This document shows positions 52,385 through 61,453 of a stretch of 64,000 nt of DNA, in pieces. The DNA is taken from the NCBI RefSeq assembly GCF_012275575.1, contig NZ_NPIH01000286.1, forward strand, positions 62,001 to 126,000. Reading direction: 5' to 3'. The notes beneath the pieces are model-generated. The model was given only the letters and a program-made list of their open reading frames with translations. It did no database searches and had not been told where the DNA came from. Source of the stretch: Paraburkholderia sp. SG-MS1 (GTDB lineage Bacteria > Pseudomonadota > Gammaproteobacteria > Burkholderiales > Burkholderiaceae). The stretch's first letter is position 1, and each line of letters starts with the position of its first letter. Made by a program: the position numbers and the translations under genes.

Positions 52385-53191
52385 TCACGCAGCCGGCATG
52401 GCATCCCGTTCCGCATTCAGGCGCACGATGCGCTCGTGTTGTTCCAGTCGCGGGCATGTGCTGCAAAGTTCGCCATCGCGTCGGCGATAGTGGTAGCAGC
52501 AGGTCTGGCGATCGAGCGCGAGCGCGCTCGCGCCGTCGCTGCGTGCGTAAATGAAAAAGCCGCCGCGGCCTGCGAGTGCGAGCGCGCCGAGCCAACGTTC
52601 GCCGAGCGCTTCGATATGCGTGTGCGTCCATCCGGCGTGCGTGGGCCGCACGGCGAGCAACGCCGCCAGCACGCAATCGGCCTGCATGCATCGCGCAGCA
52701 TGAGCATTGAGCCGGACGACGCTCGACAGTTCGTCGAAAATCTGCGCGCAGCAGGCGGCAATCTCCCTCGCGGCGCGATCGATCAGTGCGTCGGGATCGC
52801 CCTGCGCCGGCACGTGATCGGGCAACCGCACTTCGCGGGTCCAGCCGTTCTCGATAGGCTGCTCGAAGCGTTCGAGCGACAGTGCGCGCTGCGCTGTGTG
52901 GACGCCGATCACGCTCAGGTAAATCGGCTGCCAGATCAGAATGCCCCAGCAGCGCAACGACCAGTACGCACGTCCGGCCTCGGGATATTCCGTGGTCCAG
53001 ACACTGAGCAGCGCTTCCAGCGCGACACGATTGCCGTCGCAACGGGCAGGGCGAAAGTGCGTTGCGCGACGCGCGGACTCGTCGTTGCAGGGCGGCGCAG
53101 AGCTTGCGCAGTCCGTGACCACCCCGCGCAAGCCTGGCACTACGCGTGCGGCGAGCCGCAGAAGATCTTCCAGTGTGCGGTTCGCCGTCAT
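52385..53191 (-). CDS. fhuF: FhuF-like siderophore-iron reductase
   Basis: 268 residues. The C-terminal FeS motif CC-x10-C-x2-C is complete (C231, C232, C243, C246 in QTCCYHYRRRDGELCSTCPR), the hallmark of FhuF/FhuF-C proteins that reduce ferric siderophores in the cytosol. The N-terminal part contains WSLRCWGILIWQPIYLSVIG. Equivalent genes sit between the synthetase and Rieske genes in alcaligin operons (alcD position). The start lies two bases after the synthetase stop, so translation is coupled. Confidence 0.88.
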   Translation of the reverse strand: MTANRTLEDLLRLAARVVPGLRGVVTDCASSAPPCNDESARRATHFRPARCDGNRVALEALLSVWTTEYPEAGRAYWSLRCWGILIWQPIYLSVIGVHTAQRALSLERFEQPIENGWTREVRLPDHVPAQGDPDALIDRAAREIAACCAQIFDELSSVVRLNAHAARCMQADCVLAALLAVRPTHAGWTHTHIEALGERWLGALALAGRGGFFIYARSDGASALALDRQTCCYHYRRRDGELCSTCPRLEQHERIVRLNAERDAMPAA

Positions 53192-53193
53192 GA

Positions 53194-55080
53194 TTACGCT
53201 TCGACTGCTTCGGCGAGCGCGCCCGTTTTGGCTTCCTGCGGTGCGGGGCGCCGTCCCGCGAGCGGGTTCTGGAGATTGCCCGCCATCTTCAGATTGCCAG
53301 CGGGGTCCGATAGATTCACCATCTGCAGATTGTTGCCGAGCTGAAGACGGTTGAGGCACGAATGCAGGAACTCCGGCGCGAACAGGTCGTAGTCGGCAAA
53401 CTTCTGCGCGATCTGCGGATGCTCTGCCTGATAGCGCGCGACGCAGCCTGCCACCGCGTTCCAGAACACGTCCTCGCTGCAGCAGCCGTGCTCGACGAGA
53501 ATCTGGTTGACGTAGCGGAAGAAGCCGTCGAACACGTCGATGAAGATTGCCAGCAGCTTTACCCGTTCGGGCACGTCCACTGCGAGCCGCTTCACATTAT
53601 CGGGGAGCTTGGCGTCCTTGTTGAGGATCGCGGATTCTTCCGCGATGTCCTTCATGATCGCGCGTACCGGCACGTGGTTCTCCATCACGAGGATCAGGTT
53701 CTCGCCGTGCGGCATGAACACCAGATCGTGCGTGTAGAAGCAATGCACGAGCGGTGCTAGATACGCGTTCAGGTAGCGCTCGAGCCACGCCTGAACATCG
53801 AGCCCGGACGCTTCGATGAGCGCGGGCAGCAGCGCGCGGCCGTGGCGGTCGGTGTGCAGCAGCGCCGCCATCGTCATCAGGCGTTGGCCTTCGCCCGCGA
53901 GTGTCAGCGGGTTCTCGCGCCAGAGTGCCGAAAACATCTTCTTGTACGGACTGTCGACCTGCACGGCCGCTTCGTAATAGCGATTGCGAAAGCCGAGCGA
54001 CGCGACTTCGCGCAGTATGGTAAAGCCCCGCTGCTGCAAATAAGGATCGCTAGCGACTAGGCCCTTAATGTAGTCGTTGATCGCCGGCGTGCCCGACATG
54101 TAATACGGCGAAAGACCACGCATGAACCCCATGTTGAGAATCGACAGCGAAGTCTTTACGTAGCGCTTCGAACGGTCCGAGAGATTGAAGAACGTCCGGA
54201 TCGATTGCTGGGCGAGATAGCGGTCGTCGCCAAAGCCGAGGCAGATGATGCGATTCGTCGCGACATACGACGCAAACGCGATCGACAGCTTGTTGAACCA
54301 TTGCCACGGATGGGCCGGCATCAGATGGTATTCGTCGAAGTTGCAACCGCTCGCTTCCACGATCTCCCTGAATCGCGCGATGGTCGGCGCGCCGAGTTCT
54401 TCGTCCATGAGACGCGCGTAGTCGAGGTCGTCGCTGCAATGAAACGCGGCGTTGTCCTTATGGACCGCGAGCCATACGACCTGAATTGGCGAACCGGCTT
54501 CCGGCGCGAATGCGCGATAGTCACCCGCGTCGAAGCCGAGGCGGCCATTGTTGGCGACGAAGCCCGGGTGACCTTCACTCATCGCGGTTTCGATCGCCTG
54601 AAAGTCGGCGCCCAACAGATCGGGCGTGTCCGGGCCGACCTTGACGGCCTTGTACGCGGCGCCGTACAACGTGCTGCTGATTTCGTCGAGATAGATCGGC
54701 AGCATCTCTTCCTTGATGCCGAGGCGACCCTTTACGTCGAGGATGAAGGCGAGCGCGTCCAGCGGTTGCTGAACACCGTCCCGTGTGCACACGATCGACT
54801 CTGGACGAATGCTCCAGTGACGCAGCGCGAGTTGCCGTGCTTCGAAGCGGTAGATGCTCGTGCCGTCGTCGGACTTCACTTCGTAGCGCGCATGGTGTTC
54901 GCCGGGCGCGTCGCCGATACGCGTCGGCTCGACGATCAGCTCGTGCGCGTACTCGGCGAGCGCCTTGCGAACCAGCATGCGGTTGGCGTTGCGCCATACG
55001 TCGGGTGTGAGATGCGCGGCGGCCTGTTGCGGGGCGAGCGTCACGTGTTGCATCGAAGGTTGCGTCGTCGGTCGAGTCAT
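53194..55080 (-). CDS. alcC: NIS siderophore synthetase (IucA/IucC family), AlcC-like
   Basis: 628 residues, a complete NRPS-independent siderophore synthetase. Motifs: GHPGFVANNGRLGFDAGDYR, EYHLMPAHPWQWFNKLS (nucleotide site), SLGFRNRYYEAAVQVDSPYK and CFYTHDLVFMPHGENLILVM, followed by an IucA/IucC C-terminal ferric-iron-reductase-like region. It condenses hydroxamate-bearing N-hydroxy-N-succinyl diamines, here probably into a macrocycle of the alcaligin/bisucaberin type. The exact chain length cannot be read from sequence. It overlaps the acyltransferase gene as ATGA. Confidence 0.9.
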   Translation of the reverse strand: MTRPTTQPSMQHVTLAPQQAAAHLTPDVWRNANRMLVRKALAEYAHELIVEPTRIGDAPGEHHARYEVKSDDGTSIYRFEARQLALRHWSIRPESIVCTRDGVQQPLDALAFILDVKGRLGIKEEMLPIYLDEISSTLYGAAYKAVKVGPDTPDLLGADFQAIETAMSEGHPGFVANNGRLGFDAGDYRAFAPEAGSPIQVVWLAVHKDNAAFHCSDDLDYARLMDEELGAPTIARFREIVEASGCNFDEYHLMPAHPWQWFNKLSIAFASYVATNRIICLGFGDDRYLAQQSIRTFFNLSDRSKRYVKTSLSILNMGFMRGLSPYYMSGTPAINDYIKGLVASDPYLQQRGFTILREVASLGFRNRYYEAAVQVDSPYKKMFSALWRENPLTLAGEGQRLMTMAALLHTDRHGRALLPALIEASGLDVQAWLERYLNAYLAPLVHCFYTHDLVFMPHGENLILVMENHVPVRAIMKDIAEESAILNKDAKLPDNVKRLAVDVPERVKLLAIFIDVFDGFFRYVNQILVEHGCCSEDVFWNAVAGCVARYQAEHPQIAQKFADYDLFAPEFLHSCLNRLQLGNNLQMVNLSDPAGNLKMAGNLQNPLAGRRPAPQEAKTGALAEAVEA

Positions 55081-55742
55081 GGCTTGAGATCCTTTGCAGT
55101 GGTCTTTTGAAGGGTGGCGTAGAAGTCGGCTCGCGTGCAGAACGCGAGCGAGGCGGTTTTCTCACGGAACGCGACGTTCTTCGCATAGACGAAGCCCATC
55201 GCGCGGTTAAGTGCGTGGATACGTGTGTTGCGCGCATCCGGTTCGACGACGATGCGCTCGGCGTCGAGTTGTTCGAACAGAAACGTCATCAGCGTCTGAA
55301 ACACGCGGCGTGTATGACCGGGCACGGGCGTCGCGGCGGGCCCGACGAACAGATGCATGCCGAGATCGCCGTCGCGCACGTCGTAGTGCTCGCCCGCTTC
55401 GTCGTGCGCCGGGTCGTAGCTCTCGAAGAGAAAGGCGCTTGCACCACGCTGGCTGCCGATCCATGCACGTGCGTGGCCGGAGTCTTCGATGGCCCGATAG
55501 AACGCAGCGACCTCGTCGACGCTCTTGTCCTGCATGTTCCAGAAGGCGGCGCGCTCTTCGATGAACCAGCGGTGCAGCGTGGGCGCGTCCCGTTTGACAT
55601 CGAGCGGGCGGATGTAAAAGCCGTTCACGGTTGCGCAGCGCGTTGCGTGTTGCGAGCTAGCGGGGTTATCGGCGAGTCGCGCGGCAGATAACGGCGCGGG
55701 CGCGCGCAGTGCGATTTCATCGGAGGTGATGTCAGTTCGCAT
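55077..55742 (-). CDS. alcB: Siderophore acyltransferase (AlcB/IucB-like GNAT)
   Basis: 221 residues. The GNAT region reads GFYIRPLDVKRDAPTLHRWF, IEERAAFWNMQDKSVDEVAA and the acetyl-CoA part FVGPAATPVPGHTRRVFQTL, with a final RNTRIHALNRAMGFVYAKNV. It transfers succinyl or acetyl to a hydroxylated diamine. The start is taken at 55742, matching the family (MRTDI); an upstream extension to 55802 is inside the MFS gene. It overlaps the MFS stop by about 11 bases. Confidence 0.88.
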   Translation of the reverse strand: MRTDITSDEIALRAPAPLSAARLADNPASSQHATRCATVNGFYIRPLDVKRDAPTLHRWFIEERAAFWNMQDKSVDEVAAFYRAIEDSGHARAWIGSQRGASAFLFESYDPAHDEAGEHYDVRDGDLGMHLFVGPAATPVPGHTRRVFQTLMTFLFEQLDAERIVVEPDARNTRIHALNRAMGFVYAKNVAFREKTASLAFCTRADFYATLQKTTAKDLKP

Positions 55743-56985
55743 GGCCGGTGGCTCCTGTGTTGGCAAGGTCGTTGGAAAGCGCGGCATCGGCGAGCGCGGC
55801 ATGGTCCGTGTCGCGAGCGGGCCGGCGCTCGAGCAGCCAGATGCTCAGGAGCGCGCATAGCAGGAGGCCCGCCGAGGCGATGAAGAACGGCGCGCGCAAG
55901 CTGATTTCATCGACGATCGTGCCGGCGGCGAACGAAGCGAGCAGCACGCCGAGGTTCTGGAAGAAGTTGATCACGCTGAAGTCGGTGGCATACGAGGCGG
56001 GCGTACTGAGCGCGAACATCGTCACGTCGAGCTTGACGACGATCTGGAAGAACGCCCAGCCGAACAGCACGCGTCCGACGATGATCCACAGCGGCGCTTC
56101 GACGCCTTGCAGCAGTATGCCCACGGTGCAGAGCAGCAGGTTCGGGATCATCTGATCCGGCAGACGCCGGCCTTGCCCTGCGGTGTGCTTGTTGATATAC
56201 AACGCGACGAGTGCGACCATGCCAGGAATCGCGAAAACGAGACCGGAGAGCAGCTCGCTCGGCGAACCACTCGTGTTCTGCCAGTAGGAAGACATGAATG
56301 GCCGGATCAGGTACACGCAGAAGTCGAACGCAAGCATCAACAACGCGAGCCGCAAAATCGGCAGCCGTGTGCGCAGCTTCGGACGCACGGCCGCAGTGTG
56401 CGCTGGCGCTTCCTCTGCGAAGCGGCAGCGCCGTGCGATGGCGTGCGAGCGGATCAGCCACATGCAGATCGCCATCTGAGCGAAGTCGCCGGCGGCCATC
56501 GCGAAGATGCAGGTGTGCGCGCTCCAGACCTGCATCACGAAGCCGCCCGCAACAGCGCCCGCGATCGCGCCGAAGTGCACGACCACCGAGAGCAGGCCGA
56601 TCGTGTGCGCGTGGGACGCCTTCGGCTCGAGCCGCATCATGTACGGGTACATCAGCAGATAGCTGCTCTTGCACATGAACATCGCGAGCGACAACACCCA
56701 GAAGAGCGGCAGCGTCGACGCCCAGTAGCTCGCGAGCGACAGAACGCCAGCTGCGCATTGCGTATAGACGAGCAGATGCATGGCGTCGAGCCGTGTGGCG
56801 ACGCGTGCCCAGATGGGCAGTGTCAACATCACCACGATCGAAATGAACGCCACGTAGGCGCCCGCGTGCACAGGGCTCGTCACGCCGTAGCGCGCGGCGA
56901 AGAACTGCGGATAGAACGGAATCAGGATCGCATCGCTGACGACCGCGAAGGTCGTCATGAGGATGATCATGTTGCGCAACTTCAT
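55732..56985 (-). CDS. MFS exporter of the siderophore operon (AlcS-like)
   Basis: 417 residues, 12 helices. The start MKLRNMIILMTTFAVVSDAI is followed by FYPQFFAARYGV, IGLLSVVVHFGAIAGAVAGG and ALSTPASYATDFSVINFFQN. Its position between the alcA- and alcB-like genes makes it the likely exporter of the siderophore (AlcS role). In Bordetella alcS lies elsewhere, so the order differs. Its start overlaps the stop of the monooxygenase gene (ATGA), and its own end overlaps the acyltransferase start. Confidence 0.85.
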   Translation of the reverse strand: MKLRNMIILMTTFAVVSDAILIPFYPQFFAARYGVTSPVHAGAYVAFISIVVMLTLPIWARVATRLDAMHLLVYTQCAAGVLSLASYWASTLPLFWVLSLAMFMCKSSYLLMYPYMMRLEPKASHAHTIGLLSVVVHFGAIAGAVAGGFVMQVWSAHTCIFAMAAGDFAQMAICMWLIRSHAIARRCRFAEEAPAHTAAVRPKLRTRLPILRLALLMLAFDFCVYLIRPFMSSYWQNTSGSPSELLSGLVFAIPGMVALVALYINKHTAGQGRRLPDQMIPNLLLCTVGILLQGVEAPLWIIVGRVLFGWAFFQIVVKLDVTMFALSTPASYATDFSVINFFQNLGVLLASFAAGTIVDEISLRAPFFIASAGLLLCALLSIWLLERRPARDTDHAALADAALSNDLANTGATGHAN

Positions 56986-58376
56986 CGCGCCTCCAGCGGC
57001 GCTTTGACGAACGCCTCCGTGTCGGGCACCGAGAAGTCTTGCAACGCGATGCGCCGCTCGATCTTGTAGTGCTCGACGCCGGTCAGTTCGCGCAAGATGC
57101 ACGAATTGCGGTAGCAACTCATGCCGAGGTCGGGATTGGTCAGCCCGTGGCTCAGAAGCCCGGCGTTCTGCACGAAGATGTCGCGTTCGTTCACGTCGAT
57201 CGCATAGTTTCGTGACAGGCGGTAATGGCCGTTGTCGTCCCAGCGGATGCGCTCGCGAATGCCGTCGATAAAGCCCGGCACGTTCTGCCGGTAACCGGTC
57301 GCGAAGATCACGCCGTCTGTGATGTGCGTGTACTGCACGCCCTCGTCGCGCTGGACGAAGCGCAGATGGTAGCGATCGTCGACGTGATCGTGATGACAGC
57401 CTGTCAGCTCCGAGTTCGTGATGAGCCGCGCGTTGCGATGACCGCGGCTGCGGCGGTCATCGAGCAGATCGTAGATCTGGTTGATCAACGAAGCATTCAC
57501 GCCTTTGTAGAGACTGTCCTGCTTCGCGATGATGCTTTCGCGCACATTGCCCGGCAGGTTATAGAAATAGTCGATGTAGTCGGGCGAGATCATCTCCAGC
57601 GTGAGCTTGGTGTTCTCCATCTGGAAGAAGCGCGGCGAACGCGTGATCCATGTGAGCGAATAGTTGTACTTATCGTTTTCCTTGAGCAGATCGTAAAATA
57701 TTTCGGCGGCGCTCTGGCCGCTGCCGATCACCGCGATGGACCGCTTCTGCTGCAATTCCTGTTTGCGCGCCACGTAGTGCGCGCTGTGAATGCAGCGCTC
57801 GCGCATCGCGTCGCAACAGGCCGGTAGTTGCGGCACCGAACCCACGCCGACCACGAGCCGCTTCGCGCGATGCACGAAGGTCTGGCCGGTTCGCACATGA
57901 CGCCCGCTCACGACGTAATGGGCACGCTCGCGATCGTATTCGACGTTCTCGACACTCGAGCCGAAAGCGATGCTGGAAAGCTGCTTGATCGCCCATTTGC
58001 AATACCGGTTGTATTCCTCGCGGCTCAGGTAGAAGCGCTCGCGGATGTAATACGCATAGAGTTTGCCCTCCTGCTTGCAGTAGTTCAGGAAGCTGAACTT
58101 GCTCTTCGGATCGGCGAGGCTGACGAGGTCGGCCAGAAAGGGGTTTTGCAGCGTGGTGTCGTCGATCAGCATGCCGGGATGCCAGTCGAAGTCTTCGTTG
58201 CGTTCGAGGAAGAGACCATGCAGGTCGCGGATCGGATCGGCGAGACACGCGAGGCTCAGGTTGAACGGGCCCAGACCGATCGCGATGAAATCGAGAACCG
58301 CCGGGTTCGTCCCGGCATCGGAGCCCGCATCCGCAGTACGGGGCGCGTGCTCATGGAAGATATTAGTTGTACTCAT
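56982..58376 (-). CDS. alcA: Diamine/ornithine N-monooxygenase (AlcA-like)
   Basis: 464 residues of the flavin N-hydroxylase family. FAD site DFIAIGLGPFNLSLACLADP; LIDDTTLQNPFLADLVSLAD; NADPH site AVIGSGQSAAEIFYDLLKEN; C-terminal ATGYRQNVPGFIDG. The first step of hydroxamate synthesis: hydroxylation of the terminal amine, probably putrescine as in alcaligin, though lysine-derived cadaverine cannot be excluded. The start ATG at 58376 has GAGGAAAC upstream and follows a Fur-like site by about 120 bases. It leads the operon. Confidence 0.9.
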   Translation of the reverse strand: MSTTNIFHEHAPRTADAGSDAGTNPAVLDFIAIGLGPFNLSLACLADPIRDLHGLFLERNEDFDWHPGMLIDDTTLQNPFLADLVSLADPKSKFSFLNYCKQEGKLYAYYIRERFYLSREEYNRYCKWAIKQLSSIAFGSSVENVEYDRERAHYVVSGRHVRTGQTFVHRAKRLVVGVGSVPQLPACCDAMRERCIHSAHYVARKQELQQKRSIAVIGSGQSAAEIFYDLLKENDKYNYSLTWITRSPRFFQMENTKLTLEMISPDYIDYFYNLPGNVRESIIAKQDSLYKGVNASLINQIYDLLDDRRSRGHRNARLITNSELTGCHHDHVDDRYHLRFVQRDEGVQYTHITDGVIFATGYRQNVPGFIDGIRERIRWDDNGHYRLSRNYAIDVNERDIFVQNAGLLSHGLTNPDLGMSCYRNSCILRELTGVEHYKIERRIALQDFSVPDTEAFVKAPLEAR

Positions 58377-58496
58377 GTTTGAGTTTCCTCTTTGACCGGG
58401 TAGAACCATGTTGGGATGTCATCACCGATGGATGGAAGTCGCGAGCGTCACGCAACTGTCACAGCGAAACGCCGCGGAACGGCATGCGGCTCGGGT

Positions 58497-58515
58497 GTAA
58501 ATGAGATTGATTCGC
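58497..58515 (-). promoter_or_regulatory. Fur-box-like site before the siderophore operon
   Basis: GTAAATGAGATTGATTCGC matches the 19-bp Fur consensus (GATAATGATAATCATTATC) at 12 of 19 positions. It lies about 120 bases upstream of the monooxygenase start. Iron repression is expected for this operon. Confidence 0.45.
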
Positions 58516-58904
58516 GTTTGATGATCATAGAAATTTCCTCGACATCTTGCAAGGCCGAATAACGAATAAAAAGGAATCCGAAGCAATCGAATTGACTCGC
58601 TGCGCATGAACGGGTCAATGAACCTTATCGGCCGCAAAGTCGCTGTGGATCGAGGAGGCGCAGGGTTGGTGGCGGTGTCTGCAACGGGCGCAAGTCGGGA
58701 CCACTAAAAATTCATTTCGCCCGATTTCGTCAGACTTTATAACCCTTCTGTATGTAGGGGTTCGTGTGAGGCGGTCATGCTGGGACAGATAGAGCTGGGA
58801 AAGCCGGCCGGCGGGCGATGCGGCGCTTTTAAGCGTATGTAAGGCAATCGAATTGCAGCGTAAGGCTTTTAAATGGGCGCACGTTTTGTTAGTATCGCGC
58901 CCTT

Positions 58905-58923
58905 GAGAATGATTCCCATTCAC
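58905..58923 (+). promoter_or_regulatory. Fur-box-like site before the TonB receptor
   Basis: GAGAATGATTCCCATTCAC matches the 19-bp Fur consensus at 13 of 19 positions, and it lies 35 bases before the receptor start. Both outer arms (GAGAATG, CATTCAC) keep the dyad. Confidence 0.65.
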
Positions 58924-58957
58924 AACTAGGGGCGCAGACGCCTCGGTCCTGCCAGAC

Positions 58958-61168
58958 ATGAAAAATCAACAAACCAAACGCCGTACCGGGCTCATGCCTT
59001 ACCGTCCTTTGCAGATTGCGGCGTGGCTGACTTTTGCCGCCGCATCCCAGCATGCCTACGCTCAGAGCAACGCCAGCGCCGAAGCCGCTGCGCCGACTGC
59101 CGCCTCCGGCGTGACAGCGGGTGCGCCAGCGACTGGCCGCGGCGAACAGGCATTACCCGCCGTCAAAGTGACGGCGGCCGCCCAGACAGACTCGCCGCTG
59201 CATCTGAATACGCCTGTTTCGGCTGGCGCGCTCGGCTCGCGCTCACAGTTGGAGACGCCATTCTCGACCACTGTCGTGACCGGTGAGGAACTCGCCGATC
59301 GCCAGGCCAACAAGCTCGGCGACGTGTTCGCGGGCGATGCTTCGGTGACCGACAGCACCAATGCGTATAACGCGTGGGCGACGTACATCACGATTCGCGG
59401 TCTGCCGATCGACTGGCAAAACGGTTTTCGTATCGACGGCAATCCCTTCATTTCATACGGCATCACTATGCCCTATGAAAATCTGGAACGGGTCGAGTTG
59501 CTCAAGGGCCTCGGTGGCTTCATGTATGGTTTCGCGCAGCCAGGCGGCGTCGTCAATTACGTGACGAAGAAGCCAGGGGCCGAACCGGTGACGAGCGCCT
59601 CTCTCGGCTACCGGATGGACGGCGTGCTGAGCCAGCATGTGGACCTGAGTCGCCGTTTCGGTCCGGACGGGATGTTCGGCGCACGCATCAACTACACGCA
59701 CGAGGCGGGCAAGACCTATAACGCCGGCGACATCAACCGCAATTCGGTGGCGTTGGCGCTGGACGGCCAGCTCACGCGCGACCTCGCTGTCTACTTCAAT
59801 GCGATCTATCAGCAAAGCCGCTCGAGCGGCGGCACGCCGGCGATCTACACGGGTAGCTATACGGCGGCGAATCTGCCCGCGACGATCAGCGGCGGCAGCA
59901 ATCTGCTGGGCGGCACCGATCAGCATCTGAATACGAACCTTCAGCTCTACACGGGAGGCGTGCGCTACCAGATCACGCCGGACTGGTCGTTCAATACGTC
60001 ACTGAGCTACAGCAAGTCGACGCGCGACCGCAACGAGAGCACGCTCACGCTGCTCAACCAGGCGGGCGACTACACCGACAACCGCTGGAACGGCGACGAA
60101 GGCCACCAGGACATTTACTGGCAGGGGATGTTCGAAGGCAAGGTGAAGACCGGCCCGTTCATGCATCAACTGGTGCTCGGCGCGTCGTGGCAGCATCAGA
60201 CCAACGACTACAGCGCCGTCTCGTATTCCTTCGAACTCGGCAACGGCAATCTCTTCCAGCCGAATCCGTGGCGCTATTACTCGGGCGCGGGTCTCGACAA
60301 GTACCGCGCGAGCGAGATCACGCAGAAATCGGTGTTTGCGAGCGACACGATCCAGTTGACGAGCCGCTGGTCGGTGCTCGCGGGCGTGCGCGTCACGAAC
60401 TATGACCAGGAGACGTACAACGTGAACGGCTCGGTGGCGTCGTCGTATGGGCACAATGGTGTCGTCACGCCGACCTTCGCGCTCATGTACAAGCTCGAGC
60501 CGAGCACGACCGTCTACGCGAGCTATGTGGAGTCGCTGGAGCAAGGGACAAGCGTCGCCAGCAATTACGCGAACGCCGGCGCGCTGCTGAATCCGCTGCG
60601 CTCGCGCCAGTATGAAGTCGGCATCAAGAGCGAGCACGGACGCTGGAGCGCGAACGCCGCACTGTTCCGTATCGAGCGCGGCGCCACGTACGAGAACGAC
60701 CAGCACGTGTTGACGCAGGACGGTACGTCGATCTACCAGGGTATGGAAGCGGGCGGCAGCGTGCGTCTGGGCCGCAGCTGGCAGGTAGCGGGCGACGTCA
60801 TGCTGCTCGACACGTGGTACGCGAAGGGGCAGACGTATAACGGCAACCGCGTTGCCGGTGCGCCGCGCTTCGTTGCCGCGGCACGCGTGACCTACGATGT
60901 TCCGTTCGTGCCGGGCCTGCAGGTGGGCGCGGATACGAAGTACACCGGCAATATGGAAGTACGTCCGGCGGGCAATCTGCAGACGGGCGGCTATATGCTC
61001 GTGAACGTCGGTGCGAACTATATGACTCGCATTGGTGGCCACGACGTGACGCTGCGCGCGGCGATCGATAACATCACGAATCGCCGCTACTGGATGTTCC
61101 AGTACGAGAACTACATTGCGCCGGGCGATCCCCGTACGGTCAGCCTGAATGCCAAGATCGATTTCTGA
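58958..61168 (+). CDS. TonB-dependent siderophore receptor (FauA-like)
   Basis: 736 residues: signal peptide (LQIAAWLTFAAASQHAYA), plug with TPFSTTVVTGEELADRQANK and YENLERVELLKGLGGFMYGF, a barrel, and a C-terminal ENYIAPGDPRTVSLNAKIDF ending in Phe. The plug motif TYITIRGLPIDWQNGFRIDG fits the FauA/FoxA/FhuA siderophore group. It should import the ferric form of the siderophore made by the divergent operon. The start ATG 58958 has only a weak ribosome site; MPYRPL at 58994 is a possible alternative. Confidence 0.9.
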   Translation: MKNQQTKRRTGLMPYRPLQIAAWLTFAAASQHAYAQSNASAEAAAPTAASGVTAGAPATGRGEQALPAVKVTAAAQTDSPLHLNTPVSAGALGSRSQLETPFSTTVVTGEELADRQANKLGDVFAGDASVTDSTNAYNAWATYITIRGLPIDWQNGFRIDGNPFISYGITMPYENLERVELLKGLGGFMYGFAQPGGVVNYVTKKPGAEPVTSASLGYRMDGVLSQHVDLSRRFGPDGMFGARINYTHEAGKTYNAGDINRNSVALALDGQLTRDLAVYFNAIYQQSRSSGGTPAIYTGSYTAANLPATISGGSNLLGGTDQHLNTNLQLYTGGVRYQITPDWSFNTSLSYSKSTRDRNESTLTLLNQAGDYTDNRWNGDEGHQDIYWQGMFEGKVKTGPFMHQLVLGASWQHQTNDYSAVSYSFELGNGNLFQPNPWRYYSGAGLDKYRASEITQKSVFASDTIQLTSRWSVLAGVRVTNYDQETYNVNGSVASSYGHNGVVTPTFALMYKLEPSTTVYASYVESLEQGTSVASNYANAGALLNPLRSRQYEVGIKSEHGRWSANAALFRIERGATYENDQHVLTQDGTSIYQGMEAGGSVRLGRSWQVAGDVMLLDTWYAKGQTYNGNRVAGAPRFVAAARVTYDVPFVPGLQVGADTKYTGNMEVRPAGNLQTGGYMLVNVGANYMTRIGGHDVTLRAAIDNITNRRYWMFQYENYIAPGDPRTVSLNAKIDF

Positions 61169-61181
61169 TCGAAGGGTGGAA

Positions 61182-61220
61182 GCCTGCTTGCTGATCGACT
61201 ATCGGCAGCGGGCTTTTCCT
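61182..61220 (+). terminator. Terminator after the receptor gene
   Basis: GCCTGCTTGCTGAT / ATCGGCAGCGGGC form a stem with few mismatches, followed by TTTTCCTT, 14 bases after the stop. Confidence 0.6.
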
Positions 61221-61453
61221 TGTTAGCCAGCCAAGCTAATCGGCCTCGCCTGAAATCGGGCGCACGTTCTCCCCCGGCATAGGGGCACGCGCTCAGTGCT
61301 TCGCTGCAGACGCCTCTCCGTTTCGCCTCACCTCACCACCCATTTCTCCGCCCCTTTCGCCACGCAACACCCGCAGCCATAGCAGAAAGCGATAACCGCC
61401 ATCGGAAATCGGTAGTCCCGCGCTCGCGGTTCACGCGCTTACACTGCGTCTCC

